Positions 47,950 through 59,190 of a DNA stretch of 64,000 bases are shown in pieces. A model generated the notes under the pieces. That model had not been told where the DNA came from. It did no database searches and saw only the letters and a list, made by a program, of their open reading frames with translations. Position numbers and translations under genes: made by a program. Each line of letters opens with the position of its first letter. Position 1 is the first letter of the stretch. The stretch is from Phoronis australis (Eukaryota; Phoronida; Phoronidae), in contig NMRA01000193.1 in assembly GCA_002633005.1 (NCBI GenBank), forward strand, positions 373,173-437,172. The letters are read 5' to 3'.

Positions 47950-50780
47950 ACATACCCACACTTAAAATAGAGGACAGCCTTAGATTATGACAGGTCAGCT
48001 GAAGGAATCCATGTTTACAGCTTGGCAGGTAAAAGAACATTGACAGAAGTGCATTTGTAGTGGATCGCAGATGGACTAGTGACAAAAACACACCCAGCCC
48101 TCAACAAGTAGCTATCAATGGCAAATTACCAAAGGGTCACCAGCTTTGCAAACCATTAACCCATAGGGGCTGATGATAGCTCTATAACTATTAACCTATA
48201 GGATGGCATGAATCCATTACACTAGTTCTATGGCAGACAGTTTACTTTGTCAACAAGCCAATGTTAGGTTAGCCACATGTAAACATTGCATGCAATTGAC
48301 TTCTCCAACATCAGGATTTGCTGTTAAGCCTGTTTTTTTTTCACAACCTTTCACACAACAGGACGCTGAGAATGCCTCTAAAATACAAGGATCAGGTCAG
48401 GGAAAATAGAGATTTGTGGTGCCATCAACCTGAACAAGAACCATGCAGCAGATAGGGGTTCGAGATACACAGGGCAACAATAGTCTTCTTTGTTCCTGGA
48501 CCCAAGAGCTGGGAGTGATTTACACTAGCTTATATGGAAACCATGCATCTCATTTGTAATTGACTACTTTAATCACAAACAAATCTGTCTCATGTTCCCT
48601 AATTGCCAACATGTTTTAGGGTTGCAGCAAACAATCCTGTTTAGATATTTACTCACTTGTCTCTTAAACACTATAACAAAACTTTTCAAAGACTAAGGAC
48701 TTTCTAGTAGCAAATCATGTTAAACTACAAAACTACACTAAAGATTGAATTGGGAATGCTTAATACCCAGTTTACACTGAAATTCAGAATCAAATTACTT
48801 TGAATCGGATTATACCCATCTGCTTAAGTTGCTTCCTCTCCCCATCTACACTACAGAGATTGAATGGGTTTAGACGCTGTACCATCTGCTGGAAGAGACC
48901 ATGTGCATGTACACTTGTCACTTTACTGAAGAATTTTTGTCATAAAACTAGAGAACTGAACAAGTTCAATAGTACACTATTTTCTTCTAAACGAAAATCG
49001 AAAATCCGGCAAACTTTCGAAGCAAAGATTTCTGGAAGCATATTTCAAATGATTCAGTGTTATTTTTCATCTAGTTTTGACCACAACTTTGTCAAGACAA
49101 ATTTCAACAACATTCATCAAGTTGAACTGTTTTGTAAACTACTAGACACTCAGCCAGAACCAACTACATTTTGTGTAGTTACAAAACATAGGTTTAAAAC
49201 ACCAACCACACATCAGCCCAACAGACAAAACACACTAATTACATCAAATGGTGTGCTTGCCACCATCAGTTAAACCAGACTGACTGGTTAGTGATCCTTC
49301 AAGGCACCCCATGAATGTTCAAGTAGTTGTTTAGCCCATGTCCATGAAATACACAGATGGTCACATCACCACTGGCATTTTACAAAAATCACGCTGCTGG
49401 CAATGACAGTACCAACATCAATTAATATTTTTTCAATGAACATGTATTACCATCTGTTTCAAAACCAGGCAAATGGTACATGAATACAATTGGTACATTT
49501 GTTGGTTCAAGATTGTTGCAAAACCCACCAGTACCTGACAAAAGATAACAGGGCGGTCCAGGTTGACATGAGTCACTGCCCACTTTGAACAAGAATGACA
49601 ACCTGCCACCATGAACTTTGATGGCATTCTTGACCCCTATTTACAGACCATTAGCCCAAGCAGTTGGGCCAATGGGATCATAGAAATCAGCAGTTATGTC
49701 ATCTGACCACAGAGGGAGACACAAGCCAGACTGGAGACTAACTTACTAATGTTTGGGTGATGACATAAAGATGTCCTTTGGCAAACAATGGATCACTGTC
49801 AAAGCAAAAACGCTTTGTTACACCTAAAGTGTATTTGAGACAAAATTGGCAATTAACAAATAAGAGCAACATCTAGAGTGTTGATATGCACCCAACATAT
49901 ACATCGCAAATGGCAAACATAAGAGGTGCTAATTTTTTCCAATACTAAAATGAACAACACCAATGAACTAAGATTGAGTCTTCAGGGTGCAATACTAGTC
50001 ATCCATGAATTGGCGAAATCAATCCTGGTTGATATTGAAATTGCAGCAAAGAAAACTAGAATAACCACTCAGGGCACTGCAGCAGTTGGATCCTTCCCAT
50101 TCTTGGTTTGGCATTTAAAGAGAGGGATACCAAAAGTGACTAGTGAACTAATAAAATTGCCACTACGGAACAAAGCACAAGTGGGAACTGTCAGATTAGT
50201 GCTTCTCTATCCTAGATTGCACATCATCTGCCAAACATGACAGTAATGTGAAACCAGGTGTGAATATGTGGGTGCATTAATATAGTTTCGTTCACCAAAC
50301 CACAATCAACAGGCCAACCCCTTTCAACAATGCAATCTATTGCTATGCCAAAGAAACACGTTCTGCACAATAAGCACCATTTACTGCAAAATCTCAATGA
50401 TTTCAGACGGCCAAAAAATGTTTATTTTTCCCATTTTTGAGCTTGTCCGATGTATCCTGATCAGGGGATGTCTGAATTTCAAGAAACTACTCCAATGTTT
50501 CCAAAAGCCGCAAGATTTTCAGACGGTCCGCTATTTTGGGACACAAATAAATATTTCCAAAATGAGTTTTCCATGGTCCACAAAAACATACAAGGTCCAA
50601 AACGAATTTCAGACAATGTCATAAACATCTGATTTCTGTCCTGCGAATTTCGGAAAAGGAAAAACGTGTCAGAAACACTAAATTCGGATTCACGCAACTC
50701 TCGTGCCGCCAAAGCGTTTAATGAATGATTACTACTATAAAAGGCTTGAGAATCGGTATCACTGGCTATGTAATTTTTAC
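47950..50780. other. Intron; unsupported long frames only
   Basis: Plus frames of 157 codons (48800-49273) and 104 codons (49926-50240) lack matching splice sites or homology that I recognise. The first is Cys/Phe/Lys-rich and AT-driven. The second (early text SLQGAILVIHELAKSILVDI) is more protein-like but isolated. Confidence 0.3.
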
Positions 50781-50829
50781 CTTGTCTTAACAATAAAACG
50801 ACCGTAGCTCGATTGTTTCTCAAGTCCAT
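50781..50829 (-). CDS. Candidate alternative first exon, minus gene
   Basis: An ATG in good context (aacacaagATGG) opens 16 codons, MDLRNNRATVVLLLRQ, then one base before a donor, AAGACAAG|gtaaaaat. The phase-1 end equals that of exon 51380-51431, so it can replace it and join 30147-30194, where the split codon becomes Asp. This would start a shorter isoform lacking the region encoded by 52595-52828. If the frame continues past the donor, it stays open for a further 100 codons on the minus strand. No promoter motif was identified upstream. Confidence 0.45.
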
Positions 50830-51379
50830 CTTGTGTTTATCTCGTGTTTCACGCTTTATCTAAGCAAAGATCACCGAGTCCCACACAACAGAAATATGTG
50901 CTGAATATACAAATGGAAAATACACTGAAGGATGCAATTTTTTGTTGAAGCTTGACTGATTTGTGTTCTGGTTTCGTTTGTTTTTAATCAGAGCATGCTG
51001 TTTGACTTCTGACTGTGACTATGAACTGGGCGATGTGACAAATTCTCATGTCCTTTGCAAAGGCCGTTGTGGCTAAAAACTCACGGTGATATGTTCAGGT
51101 TTTATCCATGATGCGATGGGAAATATTTTTTCTTCAGGCTTCCGGTACACAATACAACCATGTCTGCCCACGGATATCGTGCATTCAAAGTAGTATATAG
51201 ATAGTAATTGGCAGCAGCCAAATGAGATGCAACCAAAGCAGAGATGGTTACAAAGCAAACATGACAACTAGGCCGCGCCCCGCATATGCCCTGCCAAGGC
51301 TGCGTCGTGCAGCGGAGACTTAGTGCTACTCTGCAGTCCGATTAACTATTCTGGGACAATAATTTTTGCTGCCACTTAC

Positions 51380-51431
51380 CTATGGCACCCCGTCCACTGA
51401 TACGAAGCTTCGTTAAGCTTTTCTGGGCTTG
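51380..51431 (-). CDS. 52-nt coding exon, minus gene
   Basis: Acceptor ctcaatcaaaattattcag and near-perfect donor GCCATAG|gtaagtgg. Phase 0 in and 1 out, reading QAQKSLTKLRISGRGAI plus one base. The preceding exon ends KKAKCKNK, so a strongly basic stretch spans the junction and may be a nuclear-localisation or nucleic-acid-binding patch. The left-over G joins the AC of 30147-30194 to make Asp. Confidence 0.72.
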
Positions 51432-52160
51432 CTGAATAATTTTGATTGAGACAGTTTTAAGTAGTAATGAACGAGTCACCAGACTTCATATAGCATTCGG
51501 TGCTTCCTACATCGCAATTTTTGTGTTGAAATGAAAAATTTTCATTAAAAATCTGTTGCAGTTCAAACATGGCCCGAAAAATACTTTGCTCTGTACTATA
51601 ACATAGATAAAGAACTAATGTTATACATGTATATAACCACACTTCACTACATCTGCAGCTGTTTGGTATACATTGCACACTCATGAATCTTGCTAAGGAA
51701 GCTAGTGCGATCAGGTGCTTTGCTTGCAATATTTGTCAATATCTCGCAAAGTCTTGGTGTTCTTGCGTACTCATGAGATTCTCGCGTCTGTGCCTCCAGA
51801 CGCACACCAGGGTAGCTGTCTCGTGACTATAAAAATCTAGCCAAAAGCACGCGTTCTCATTTAAAATACACGACAATAGCTCACAAAATCTTGCGAAGTC
51901 TTAGCTTTTTACCAAGGTCCTACTGTAGGTCCTTGCGTTACGCGTTTACCCTGATGTAGGGTCCAATAGAGATTGAACTTGGGGCGACTCAATTTTGCTA
52001 GCATTCAATGCTCATTCACTGGGTCTGTGTTGTTATAGCCTTGTTGATTTGTGCCTTGCACATTTGGTTTCTTCTGGTAGCTCCTATGTCAGGCAAGCTG
52101 TGCATGTCATCAGGCACGCAGCCACTGTGTTACCGCCGGCAACAAAATTTACTGTGATGT

Positions 52161-52395
52161 AAAGAAGGCGCCCACACAAATTCTCCACTAAAACTTCTGT
52201 TTCCGAGGAGTTTGAAAACAGTTAAGATCGGCAAATTGGGCTTATACGAAAGTGGCGAAACTAAAATATGACTTTCAAGTGAAGAAAGCGCCCACACAAA
52301 TTTTTCAGTAAAAGCTTCTGTTTCTGACGATTTTGATAACAGCTAACACTGGCAAATTGGGCTCGTCCAATAGTGGCGCAACTGACAATGACAAC
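52161..52395. repeat. 120-bp tandem duplication
   Basis: Two units of 120 bp share GCGCCCACACAAATT, TAAAASCTTCTGTTTC, GGCAAATTGGGCT and AGTGGCG. They lie in the intron between exons 51380-51431 and 52595-52828 of the minus gene. Confidence 0.85.
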
Positions 52396-52594
52396 TTTCT
52401 GCACGTGTCTGAACGTGACGAACAACAATTAATTAGTTTTAGAAATAGTTTTTCTTGTCCGAATTGGTGTGTCCGAAGTCAGTGAGATTTACTGTATACA
52501 TGAATACAAATTTCCACCGCCCACCACACTCTCTTCTACAGGACTATTATCAGATGACACTCTCAGCACACACAGCAACGCATGACCAGCTTAC

Positions 52595-52828
52595 CTTATT
52601 CTTGCACTTGGCTTTTTTATGTGACTCTTGTTTCCCCTTGTCATTGATGATGGCATCTTCCTGCTGCTCTTTGGTTGGGGTTGTGGCATCATTCACCACA
52701 GGAGGGTCCACATCTTTGGTAGGGGTATTTGTACCAGATTTGGTCTTAGACGGAAGCTTCTGACAGTCTCCACTGTTCAAAATAACCGATGGAGGTTTCA
52801 TCTCCAGTGCATGGTTGCGGAACGCATC
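52595..52828 (-). CDS. 234-nt coding exon, minus gene (5'-most well-supported)
   Basis: Acceptor catttcttttccttgtttgcag and donor AATAAG|gtaagctgg are both strong, and 78 codons are open in phase 0 at both ends. It starts DAFRNHALEMKPPSVILNSG, continues with the low-complexity NTPTKDVDPPVVNDATTPTK, and ends in the Lys-rich SHKKAKCKNK. Two T-P-T-K repeats are candidate proline-directed phosphorylation sites. GC is higher than in the surroundings. The text looks like a disordered linker in a nuclear or cytoskeletal protein; no family recognised. Upstream exons must exist, because no start codon in this frame is credible just before the acceptor. Confidence 0.78.
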
Positions 52829-54471
52829 CTGCAAACAAGGAAAAGAAATGATGCAAAAATGGACGCACAGGAAAAGTACATATTTGAAAACTATGAAAAC
52901 TGTTGTAATGCTGTCGAGGCTCAACACTTTGCACAGTATATACCAGCATTTAAACAAGGCGCAGTTGACACAAAGCAGCTGATCGGACACAGGTATATGT
53001 GTAAATATCACTGACATGGAGCACGTTGACACCGTAGTGGCCATTTTTTACACCGGTTTGAGGGGTAAGGCAAGTTACTCCAGTGTCTACTGCATGTCTA
53101 AACACCAACTGAGGCAAGGTGGACGGTATCGTCTCTGTTACGCTTGCGTAATAGCATATAAACGGGTGATCCGCTGGCATTCCACATCGTTTTAATGTTC
53201 GCTGTTGTTTATGCGAGCATGCGGAAACAGTCTTAGTGTCATGCTCATTCCATTTGCGATTGAATGTTGTGAAAATGTGACTACAGTGGAGCAATTCGCA
53301 CCATGACAACTCTCACCATGACAACTCGTACCTTGACAAGTATTGTAAAAAACGGCTTATGTCAGATATTTAAAGGATGAAACTGAAATTTTACTTTGAA
53401 GTGAAGAGAGAACAAGTCAACTTTAATTTGAATTCAATAGCATGTCACCACCGTGTTATAATATCAGGTCAATATGTTCCATTTGTCACTTTTGAAGGTA
53501 CATACTCTGTTGTGTACTGCAGGATGCCTACCTCAGAATTTTTGTTACGAAATTTAATGCTTTGGGTGGAAACCCCAAAGCAGGGTGACTGAATGAATTA
53601 TAACAGTCTTGAGTTTAATGAGTATATAATGAATACAAGAGCACATGAATTAAGACAGGCAAACTTCATAGGACAGATGACTAACTACCACAAGTGCAAG
53701 TTTTAAGGTATTAATCACTTGATTCAGACTAGGGTGACAAATATAACAGGCCATCACACAAGATGCCAGCATTTGAATTCCTGTTCAGTTGTAGCAACCA
53801 TCAAGGACACACTATCAAGGCACATAGTTTCAGTGTTTCAGCTCAATGCGAAAAGTGTAGGTTTTCAAATAGTGAAAATTGAAGGTACATGCACATGAGC
53901 TCCATGAAAACCAGGAATAACATACAGCTTGCTAGATGGAGCCATCCACCAGACAGAGATAACTTAATAGGCATAATACACATTAACTAATATACAGCTT
54001 CCAGGGCACATTAACTAATATACAGCTTCCAGGGCTCCACAATAACTCAGAGGTAGAGACTAAATATATTCACACTTGATGTTAATGCCCAAATGGTCTC
54101 AACACAGTAAGGCCAATAAGAATCTTATGTTCATTGTAAGACAAAGAGTGTCTAATTGCACAAATCATGAAGCAATCTTAGATAATTTCCCTACCACAAA
54201 AAATATAAAAAACTCAACTTTGGACATAAGAATCACACCAATAGCAAACAAAAATAATGACCATATTTTTATAACTTTTTCAAAGGCATCTGACATTTTT
54301 GTCAATACTATCAATTTCTAAAAGCTTAGTCTGCTCATAATTACTTCCGTCTTGCACCAGGTTTGCAGCTACACAGCGATTAAAATTGGCACAAGTAACC
54401 CTAGAACAAGTTACTACAAGTGAGGCAAGTTGCACAAGTTTAAATAACGTCCCCACAGCCCTCAAACCTAG
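52829..54471. other. Flank or intron with weak exon candidates
   Basis: The minus frame at 52950-53309 (119 codons) and the plus frame at 53377-53592 are open without complete splice support. At 53523 a good plus-strand acceptor (gttgtgtactgcag) leads into DAYLRIFVTKFNALGGNPKA before TGA, a possible terminal exon. A 28-bp duplication is listed separately. Confidence 0.3.
53981..54036. repeat. 28-bp perfect tandem duplication
   Basis: CATTAACTAATATACAGCTT plus CCAGGGCA occurs twice in a row. Confidence 0.93.
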
Positions 54472-54504
54472 GGACACCTCATTCCAGGAGTGACTTGTTC
54501 TAGA
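54472..54504 (+). CDS. 33-nt micro-exon, plus-strand gene ending at 57.2 kb
   Basis: Acceptor ccccacagccctcaaacctag and consensus donor TCTAGA|gtaagtct frame 33 nt reading GHLIPGVTCSR, phase 0 on both sides. It joins 56908-57114 in phase 0 across the family A duplication. Support rests on sites and phase only. Confidence 0.42.
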
Positions 54505-54720
54505 GTAAGTCTCTGTGTCTGGACGGCACTTTAGCCACGTTCAGATGGCGCAAGATGATCAGGTGCATATATCCTTGGAACTACTCATCTGAATATAGTT
54601 AAACCTTGACAGAAGAAAGTAAGTCATTTCTATTTTAACTGAAGAAATGTGTGATTTTCCATATAAAGCATTCTCGCAATTTTAAACCCAATCTGAAATG
54701 AAGACCTTCTTACCATAACT

Positions 54721-55418
54721 AGATCAACTTGGAAAGTAATGAAAGGCCCTTTCATATTGACTTAACTACGGTCTGAGGGGAGCGTCGACGTTAACAGCGC
54801 AGTTAACTGGACCGTTCATACTGGCTTCGGTAGTTAATGAACATCAGAGTAAGCGGTTGTGTGCCGAGGTCGTCATCGAAGTTATCGCAAGGTAGCGTTG
54901 CACGCTAAGATTTTTTTCAATGTTTCAATTTGGAAATATTTACATGTGCTAAGTGACATTAAACTTATTTTTAAATCGATTGGTTAATATACTGGAGCAA
55001 AATATAAGCAGCTATTAGTGACGGCACTACCTTGTAACTGTTGACGATAACAGTGGCACCTGGCGATAACTTCGATTGGACCGGAGTTAAGTGTTCATAA
55101 TGCACCGCAGCGTCGACGCTGCGGTCTTAAATCCACCTGTTAAATGTGATGTTAATTGGTGCTGTTAACTGCGATCCAGGACCGGAGTTGAGCGTTCATA
55201 CTGACCGCAACTCCCCAAACCATCGACGCGGCGACAATAGTGTGAAAGGCCCTGAAAACTACGAAATTCCTTGTGAAACCTTCAAACTACCAAGAGTAAA
55301 CTAGCAGGAAGTTAAAAGTTGTCATTCAGCAAATATCCCATTATGAAAGCCAGATTTACAATAAAAGTTGAGAAGTTAAACACTACCTGAACCTATCACT
55401 TAAGCCCATTTATGTTAG
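54721..55418 (+). repeat. ~690-bp duplication, copy 1
   Basis: Begins AGATCAACTTGGAAAGTAAT and ends CCCATTTATGTTAG. It contains one family A element and flanking unique sequence. Copy 2 follows after a single N and is nearly identical, with small indels such as CCATTACAAAATAC present only in copy 2. Confidence 0.93.
54742..55253 (+). mobile_element. Family A TIR element
   Basis: A complete 512-bp copy with ends AAGGCCCTTTCATATTGACT and AATAGTGTGAAAGGCCCT. Sub-terminal blocks on the two sides (ACTCCGGTC and GACCGGAGT, GCGTCGACG and CGTCGACGC) are inverted relative to each other, so the single strand could fold into a long imperfect hairpin. Confidence 0.9.
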
Positions 55419-55419
55419 N
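55419..55419. other. Single N at duplication junction
   Basis: An isolated ambiguous base exactly between the two copies. This is the pattern expected when two allelic contigs are joined end to end. Confidence 0.95.
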
Positions 55420-56094
55420 AGATCAACTTTGAAAGTAATGAAAGGCCCTTTCATATTGACTTAACTCCGGTCTGAGGGGAGCGTCAACGTAAACAGCGCA
55501 GTTAACTGGACCGTTCATACTGGCTTCGGTAGTTAATGAACATCAAAGTAAGCCGTTGTGTGCCGAGGTCGTCATCAAAGTTATCGCAAGGTAGCGTTGC
55601 ACACTAAGATTTTTTTCAATGTTTCAATTTGGAAATATTTACATGTGCTAAGTGACATTAAATTTATTATTAAATCAATTGGTTATTACTGGAGCAAAAT
55701 ATAAGCAGCTATTAGTGACGGCACTACCTTGTAACTGTTGACGATAACAGTGGCACCTGACGATAACTTCGATTGGACCGGAGTTAAGCGTTCATGCTGC
55801 ACTGCAGCGTCGACGCTGCGATGTTAATTGGTGCTGTTAACTGCGATCCAGGACCGGAGTTAAGCGTTCATACTGACCGCAACTCCCCAAACCATCGACG
55901 CGTTGACGTTAGTATGAAAGGCCCTGAAAACTACCCATTACAAAATACGAAATTCCTTCAAACTACCAAGAGTAAACTAGCATTATGTTTAAAGTTGTCA
56001 TTCAGCAAATATCCCATTATGAAAGCCAGATTTACAATAAAAGTTGAGAACTTAAACATGACCTGAACCTATCACTTAAGCCCATTTATGTTAG
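55420..56094 (+). repeat. ~675-bp duplication, copy 2
   Basis: Second copy of the unit at 54721-55418, differing by scattered substitutions and a few short indels, including loss of about 25 bp around the GACGCTGCG block in the element. Confidence 0.93.
55442..55925 (+). mobile_element. Family A TIR element (copy in duplication 2)
   Basis: A 484-bp copy with ends AAGGCCCTTTCATATTGACT and GACGTTAGTATGAAAGGCCC. The right end is closer to other family members than that of copy 1, whose end has mutated to CAATAGTGTG. Confidence 0.9.
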
Positions 56095-56907
56095 ACCAAA
56101 TTAAAGTCAACCAAGACAGGAATCCAATTACAGTGTTTTGTGAGGCTCCCTTAAGGTAAAAAATAAGGCTGCGTGAACTTTCTAAATTTTCAATTTGGTT
56201 TAAATCTTGAGAAGAAAAAATTACCAGAAATAACAATTAGCAACTATTGTTTTAAATCAAAGTTAGATCTAACGTTCACAACAGCAACCACAAACGATAT
56301 TGGCAAGATATGCATTTCAATTTAACCAAACATATTACTCCACAGTTGAGATGTGTATTTTCACAATATCTTGATCCTATGTCATTAACATTGTTATTAC
56401 CATCACTTACATACAGTTCTGTTCAGCTGTTCTGCATTTTTATTGTGCGTCACAATATGAAAACAAAATCAGCAGTAATTGTAAAACAATTTTAGTGCAC
56501 CCCTTGGACAAGGCAATCACATAGCATCCATGAAAATGTTTATTGGCCAATAACAGTTAGCTCTTAAAATTACCCTCAACTTTGGAGCAGGGTGGGAATT
56601 AGTTTTAAACAGGTTGGGAATTGGTTCTCAAAACTGTGACGAAAGATCGATTACTTTTCTGAACTTGTGGCACACAATGGAAGTTCGACTACGGTCTAAG
56701 GAAGTGCCTACAAAAGTCGCTCGTAGAATGCAATGTCACCAGTTCTGACCTGCTTCGCAGGTACAAGCAAGAGCGAATTAAAATAATTTGGTTTCCACAT
56801 TTGAAAGCATGTAGGCTAACCATTTTGAAAAGAAACTGAGAAGCAAAACTCAGCGAAGGGCGCTGAGGCATAGTTGGGGGGGGGCATACCTGGTGACACC
56901 CTCACAG

Positions 56908-57114
56908 GGTTGCTGCACTAACACGGGGGAGCCAGCGAGTGGCACAACGGAAGACGAGAGTCAGAAGTACATAAGCAGAATAAAGTATTTTACAGTTAAT
57001 GATAAGCAGAAACACAAATGCAACCAACTGGTCGTTAAAGTTGTAAAAAGAATTGTAGCAGTTTTGCACCATCATGGTGATGACCACAAGGTCAGTGAAC
57101 TTTTGGAGCTCTGA
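56908..57114 (+). CDS. Terminal coding exon of a plus-strand gene
   Basis: After an acceptor at ggtgacaccctcacag, a phase-0 frame of 68 codons runs to TGA. It starts GCCTNTGEPASGTTEDESQK, continues YISRIKYFTVNDKQ and HKCNQLVVKVVKRIVAVLHH, and ends HGDDHKVSELLEL. The KCNQLVVKVVKRIVAVLHHHG stretch is amphipathic and helical-looking. An AATAAA follows 80 nt later, as expected for a last exon. An alternative acceptor, agtattttacag, inside the same frame would shorten it. No family recognised. Upstream exons beyond 54472-54504 were not identified. Confidence 0.52.
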   Translation, partial: GCCTNTGEPASGTTEDESQKYISRIKYFTVNDKQKHKCNQLVVKVVKRIVAVLHHHGDDHKVSELLEL

Positions 57115-57193
57115 GAACTGACTTAGACAAGCCCTGAGAATTGTGCTGTCTGATGGAAAACTCCCGACTATAAGCACTTCTCACTTTCCTGTC

Positions 57194-57199
57194 AATAAA
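57194..57199 (+). terminator. Polyadenylation signal AATAAA
   Basis: Canonical hexamer within CTGTCAATAAACTT, 80 nt after the TGA of the exon above. Confidence 0.5.
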
Positions 57200-57574
57200 C
57201 TTAATATAATGATGGCGAGTAATTGAATTATTTTTGTGACATTTGCTTGTTTATAGTAATTCTTGCTCTTGGGGCAATCCAATGACGGTGAAAGCAAAGG
57301 AAGGCAAAATCTGAAGCAAAATCATATCAAGCAGGAAATCTTAGACGAAGGTAGAGACAGGAACATAAACCTGCACACTTACAAGGATACGTCACTTCTC
57401 CCATTAGAGTCGAATCTATCTGATAGTACATTCATATTTCACATGGTTAGTTAGAATCGTTTTACGTTCAACTACTGCCAATTTGAACTGATTTAAGCTT
57501 CCTAAAACCATTTCAACCCAGAACACATTTTTAATGGATGTAAGAGCTTCAATGAATATGGGATAATTGTTCAA

Positions 57575-57985
57575 CTTTTCACACCGGCTTCAGTAATGGA
57601 CCCTTCAGTTAACAACTAGTTCATGTTCGCGTCATCGAAGTCATCGCAAGATGGCGCTATGAAAATGTTAAGCATATGCATTTTTTTACAAATCTGAAGA
57701 ATGTGTTCAGATAATAAATGAGAAGAAATATGTATAGTCGTAGATCAAACGGCCAAGTTTTTATTAACTATCAAATAATTACATGACACATGTAGAAGTT
57801 GACAACCACATCACCTGATAACCCTGATGACACCGATGTTAACTTTTAACTCTTTCGAAGCATTGATGCCTCGCTGTTAACTGCAAAGTTAACTCGCGAT
57901 TTTAACTTTGATCAAAGATCTAAGTCAATTTTTCACACCGACCAACAGTTGCTAAAACATGAGTTGCCACTGGTGTGAAATGCTT
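57575..57985. repeat. Decayed family A copy
   Basis: CTTTTCACACCGGCTTCAGT begins it and ACTGGTGTGAAATGC ends it. The internal GTCATCGAAGTCATCGCAAG and GATAACCCTGATGACACCGA blocks match the family with many changes. Ends are diverged from the intact TIR. Confidence 0.55.
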
Positions 57986-58899
57986 TTTAACTCAATCAAC
58001 TTTGCCAGGAAACCAATCTGATGTAAAAAAGCTCACATATCAATGAACTCAAAGGGCAAACAAATGTCAAGATGCCCTGGTTAAGGCTTCCACAAAAATG
58101 TAAATTCGGAAGATTTAGATAAGAAATAGGGATTGTGTTTTAACAAATAAAAAACAAAAAGTTGTCATATGATGATCACTTTTTCATTATAAATTACTTG
58201 AGTTTCTATAGGTTGTCGTGCCATTCTGATTACTAGAGGCTGGAGAAATAAGCATTCTAAAATTGACAATTAAAACAAAAAATAAATAAAATCAGTGAAA
58301 AATATATGTGAATTTGCATTTTTCTAAGACTTATTTCCAAGGGTTACTCACTACTTCTGAAATGGCCAAGCAGTTAAGATTGATTATGTGATATAACCCA
58401 TATCTATGTTAAACTATAACATGCTTTTCAAAACTTGTATGTTTTTTTCTTTATATACAGTTCTCAGAAAAAAATGAGGACACTTGAACAAGAGCAAGAA
58501 AGCGCTAATAACAACTCTTTATGACAAACCAGGAGGCTAGCAATCTAATCCAAGTGGTTGGTAGCTTCAGGCCACATCAGCTGCAGTTGATCAATAGAAA
58601 AAGTAGTGCCAACATAAACTCAAGTGTAGACAGCTCCTGGGGCTCCTGATGGGGGTCGTGTTTCTAACTGTTCTGAACAGAAACAAATACCTCAAATAGA
58701 TCAATCAAAATGAAGGTTGAGAAGATTTCAGGAGTGTAGGATTCATGTGCCTGAACTGCTAAAAAGATCAAATTAAAACACCCTTTACCAAGTTAACAGC
58801 CACATAAGAGGAGCATCAATATAAACTGCAAACATAGTTGAATTTTCAGCCAGCTTCGGCTTAGATAGATAGATAACTGATACCGCAACATTTAATGCA

Positions 58900-59190
58900 G
58901 AGGTGCTTCGAAAATCTTATGCAGAAGTAATTTTTTAAAAAAAATTGATGTTGCTGGATTTGGAGACCAGCAGGATGCCAATGCGACCTCAGATTTCATT
59001 TGCGATCTAGTTAAAAATACCAAGGAAACAAATGGGGGTGGGAATTGCTTGGCAAAAACCGAAATGTCCTGTACAGGACTCACACATTGAAGTGTTCAGA
59101 CAATACGTCCTGATTGCCTACTTCTACCTCAGATAGGTGAGCTTGCATGGAATATTGGGTCCTCCAGAAGAAAATTGGCTGCCACCGAGC
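58900..59190 (+). repeat. Dispersed repeat D, copy 2
   Basis: Partner of 43157-43460 in the order ACCGAAATGTCCTG, CTCACACATTG, TACGTCCTGATTGCC, then CAGAAGAAAATTGGCTGCC. Confidence 0.6.

Noticed and set aside
48800-49273. 157-codon plus frame
   Set aside because: Long, but without matching splice sites, biased to Lys/Phe/Cys as expected from AT-rich DNA, and not resembling any family I know.
57242-57349. Plus exon after acceptor tttgcttgtttatag reading SNDGESKGRQNLKQ with an IKQE motif
   Set aside because: The exon would begin with TAA in the only long open frame, and the gene just upstream already ends with stop and AATAAA at 57194.
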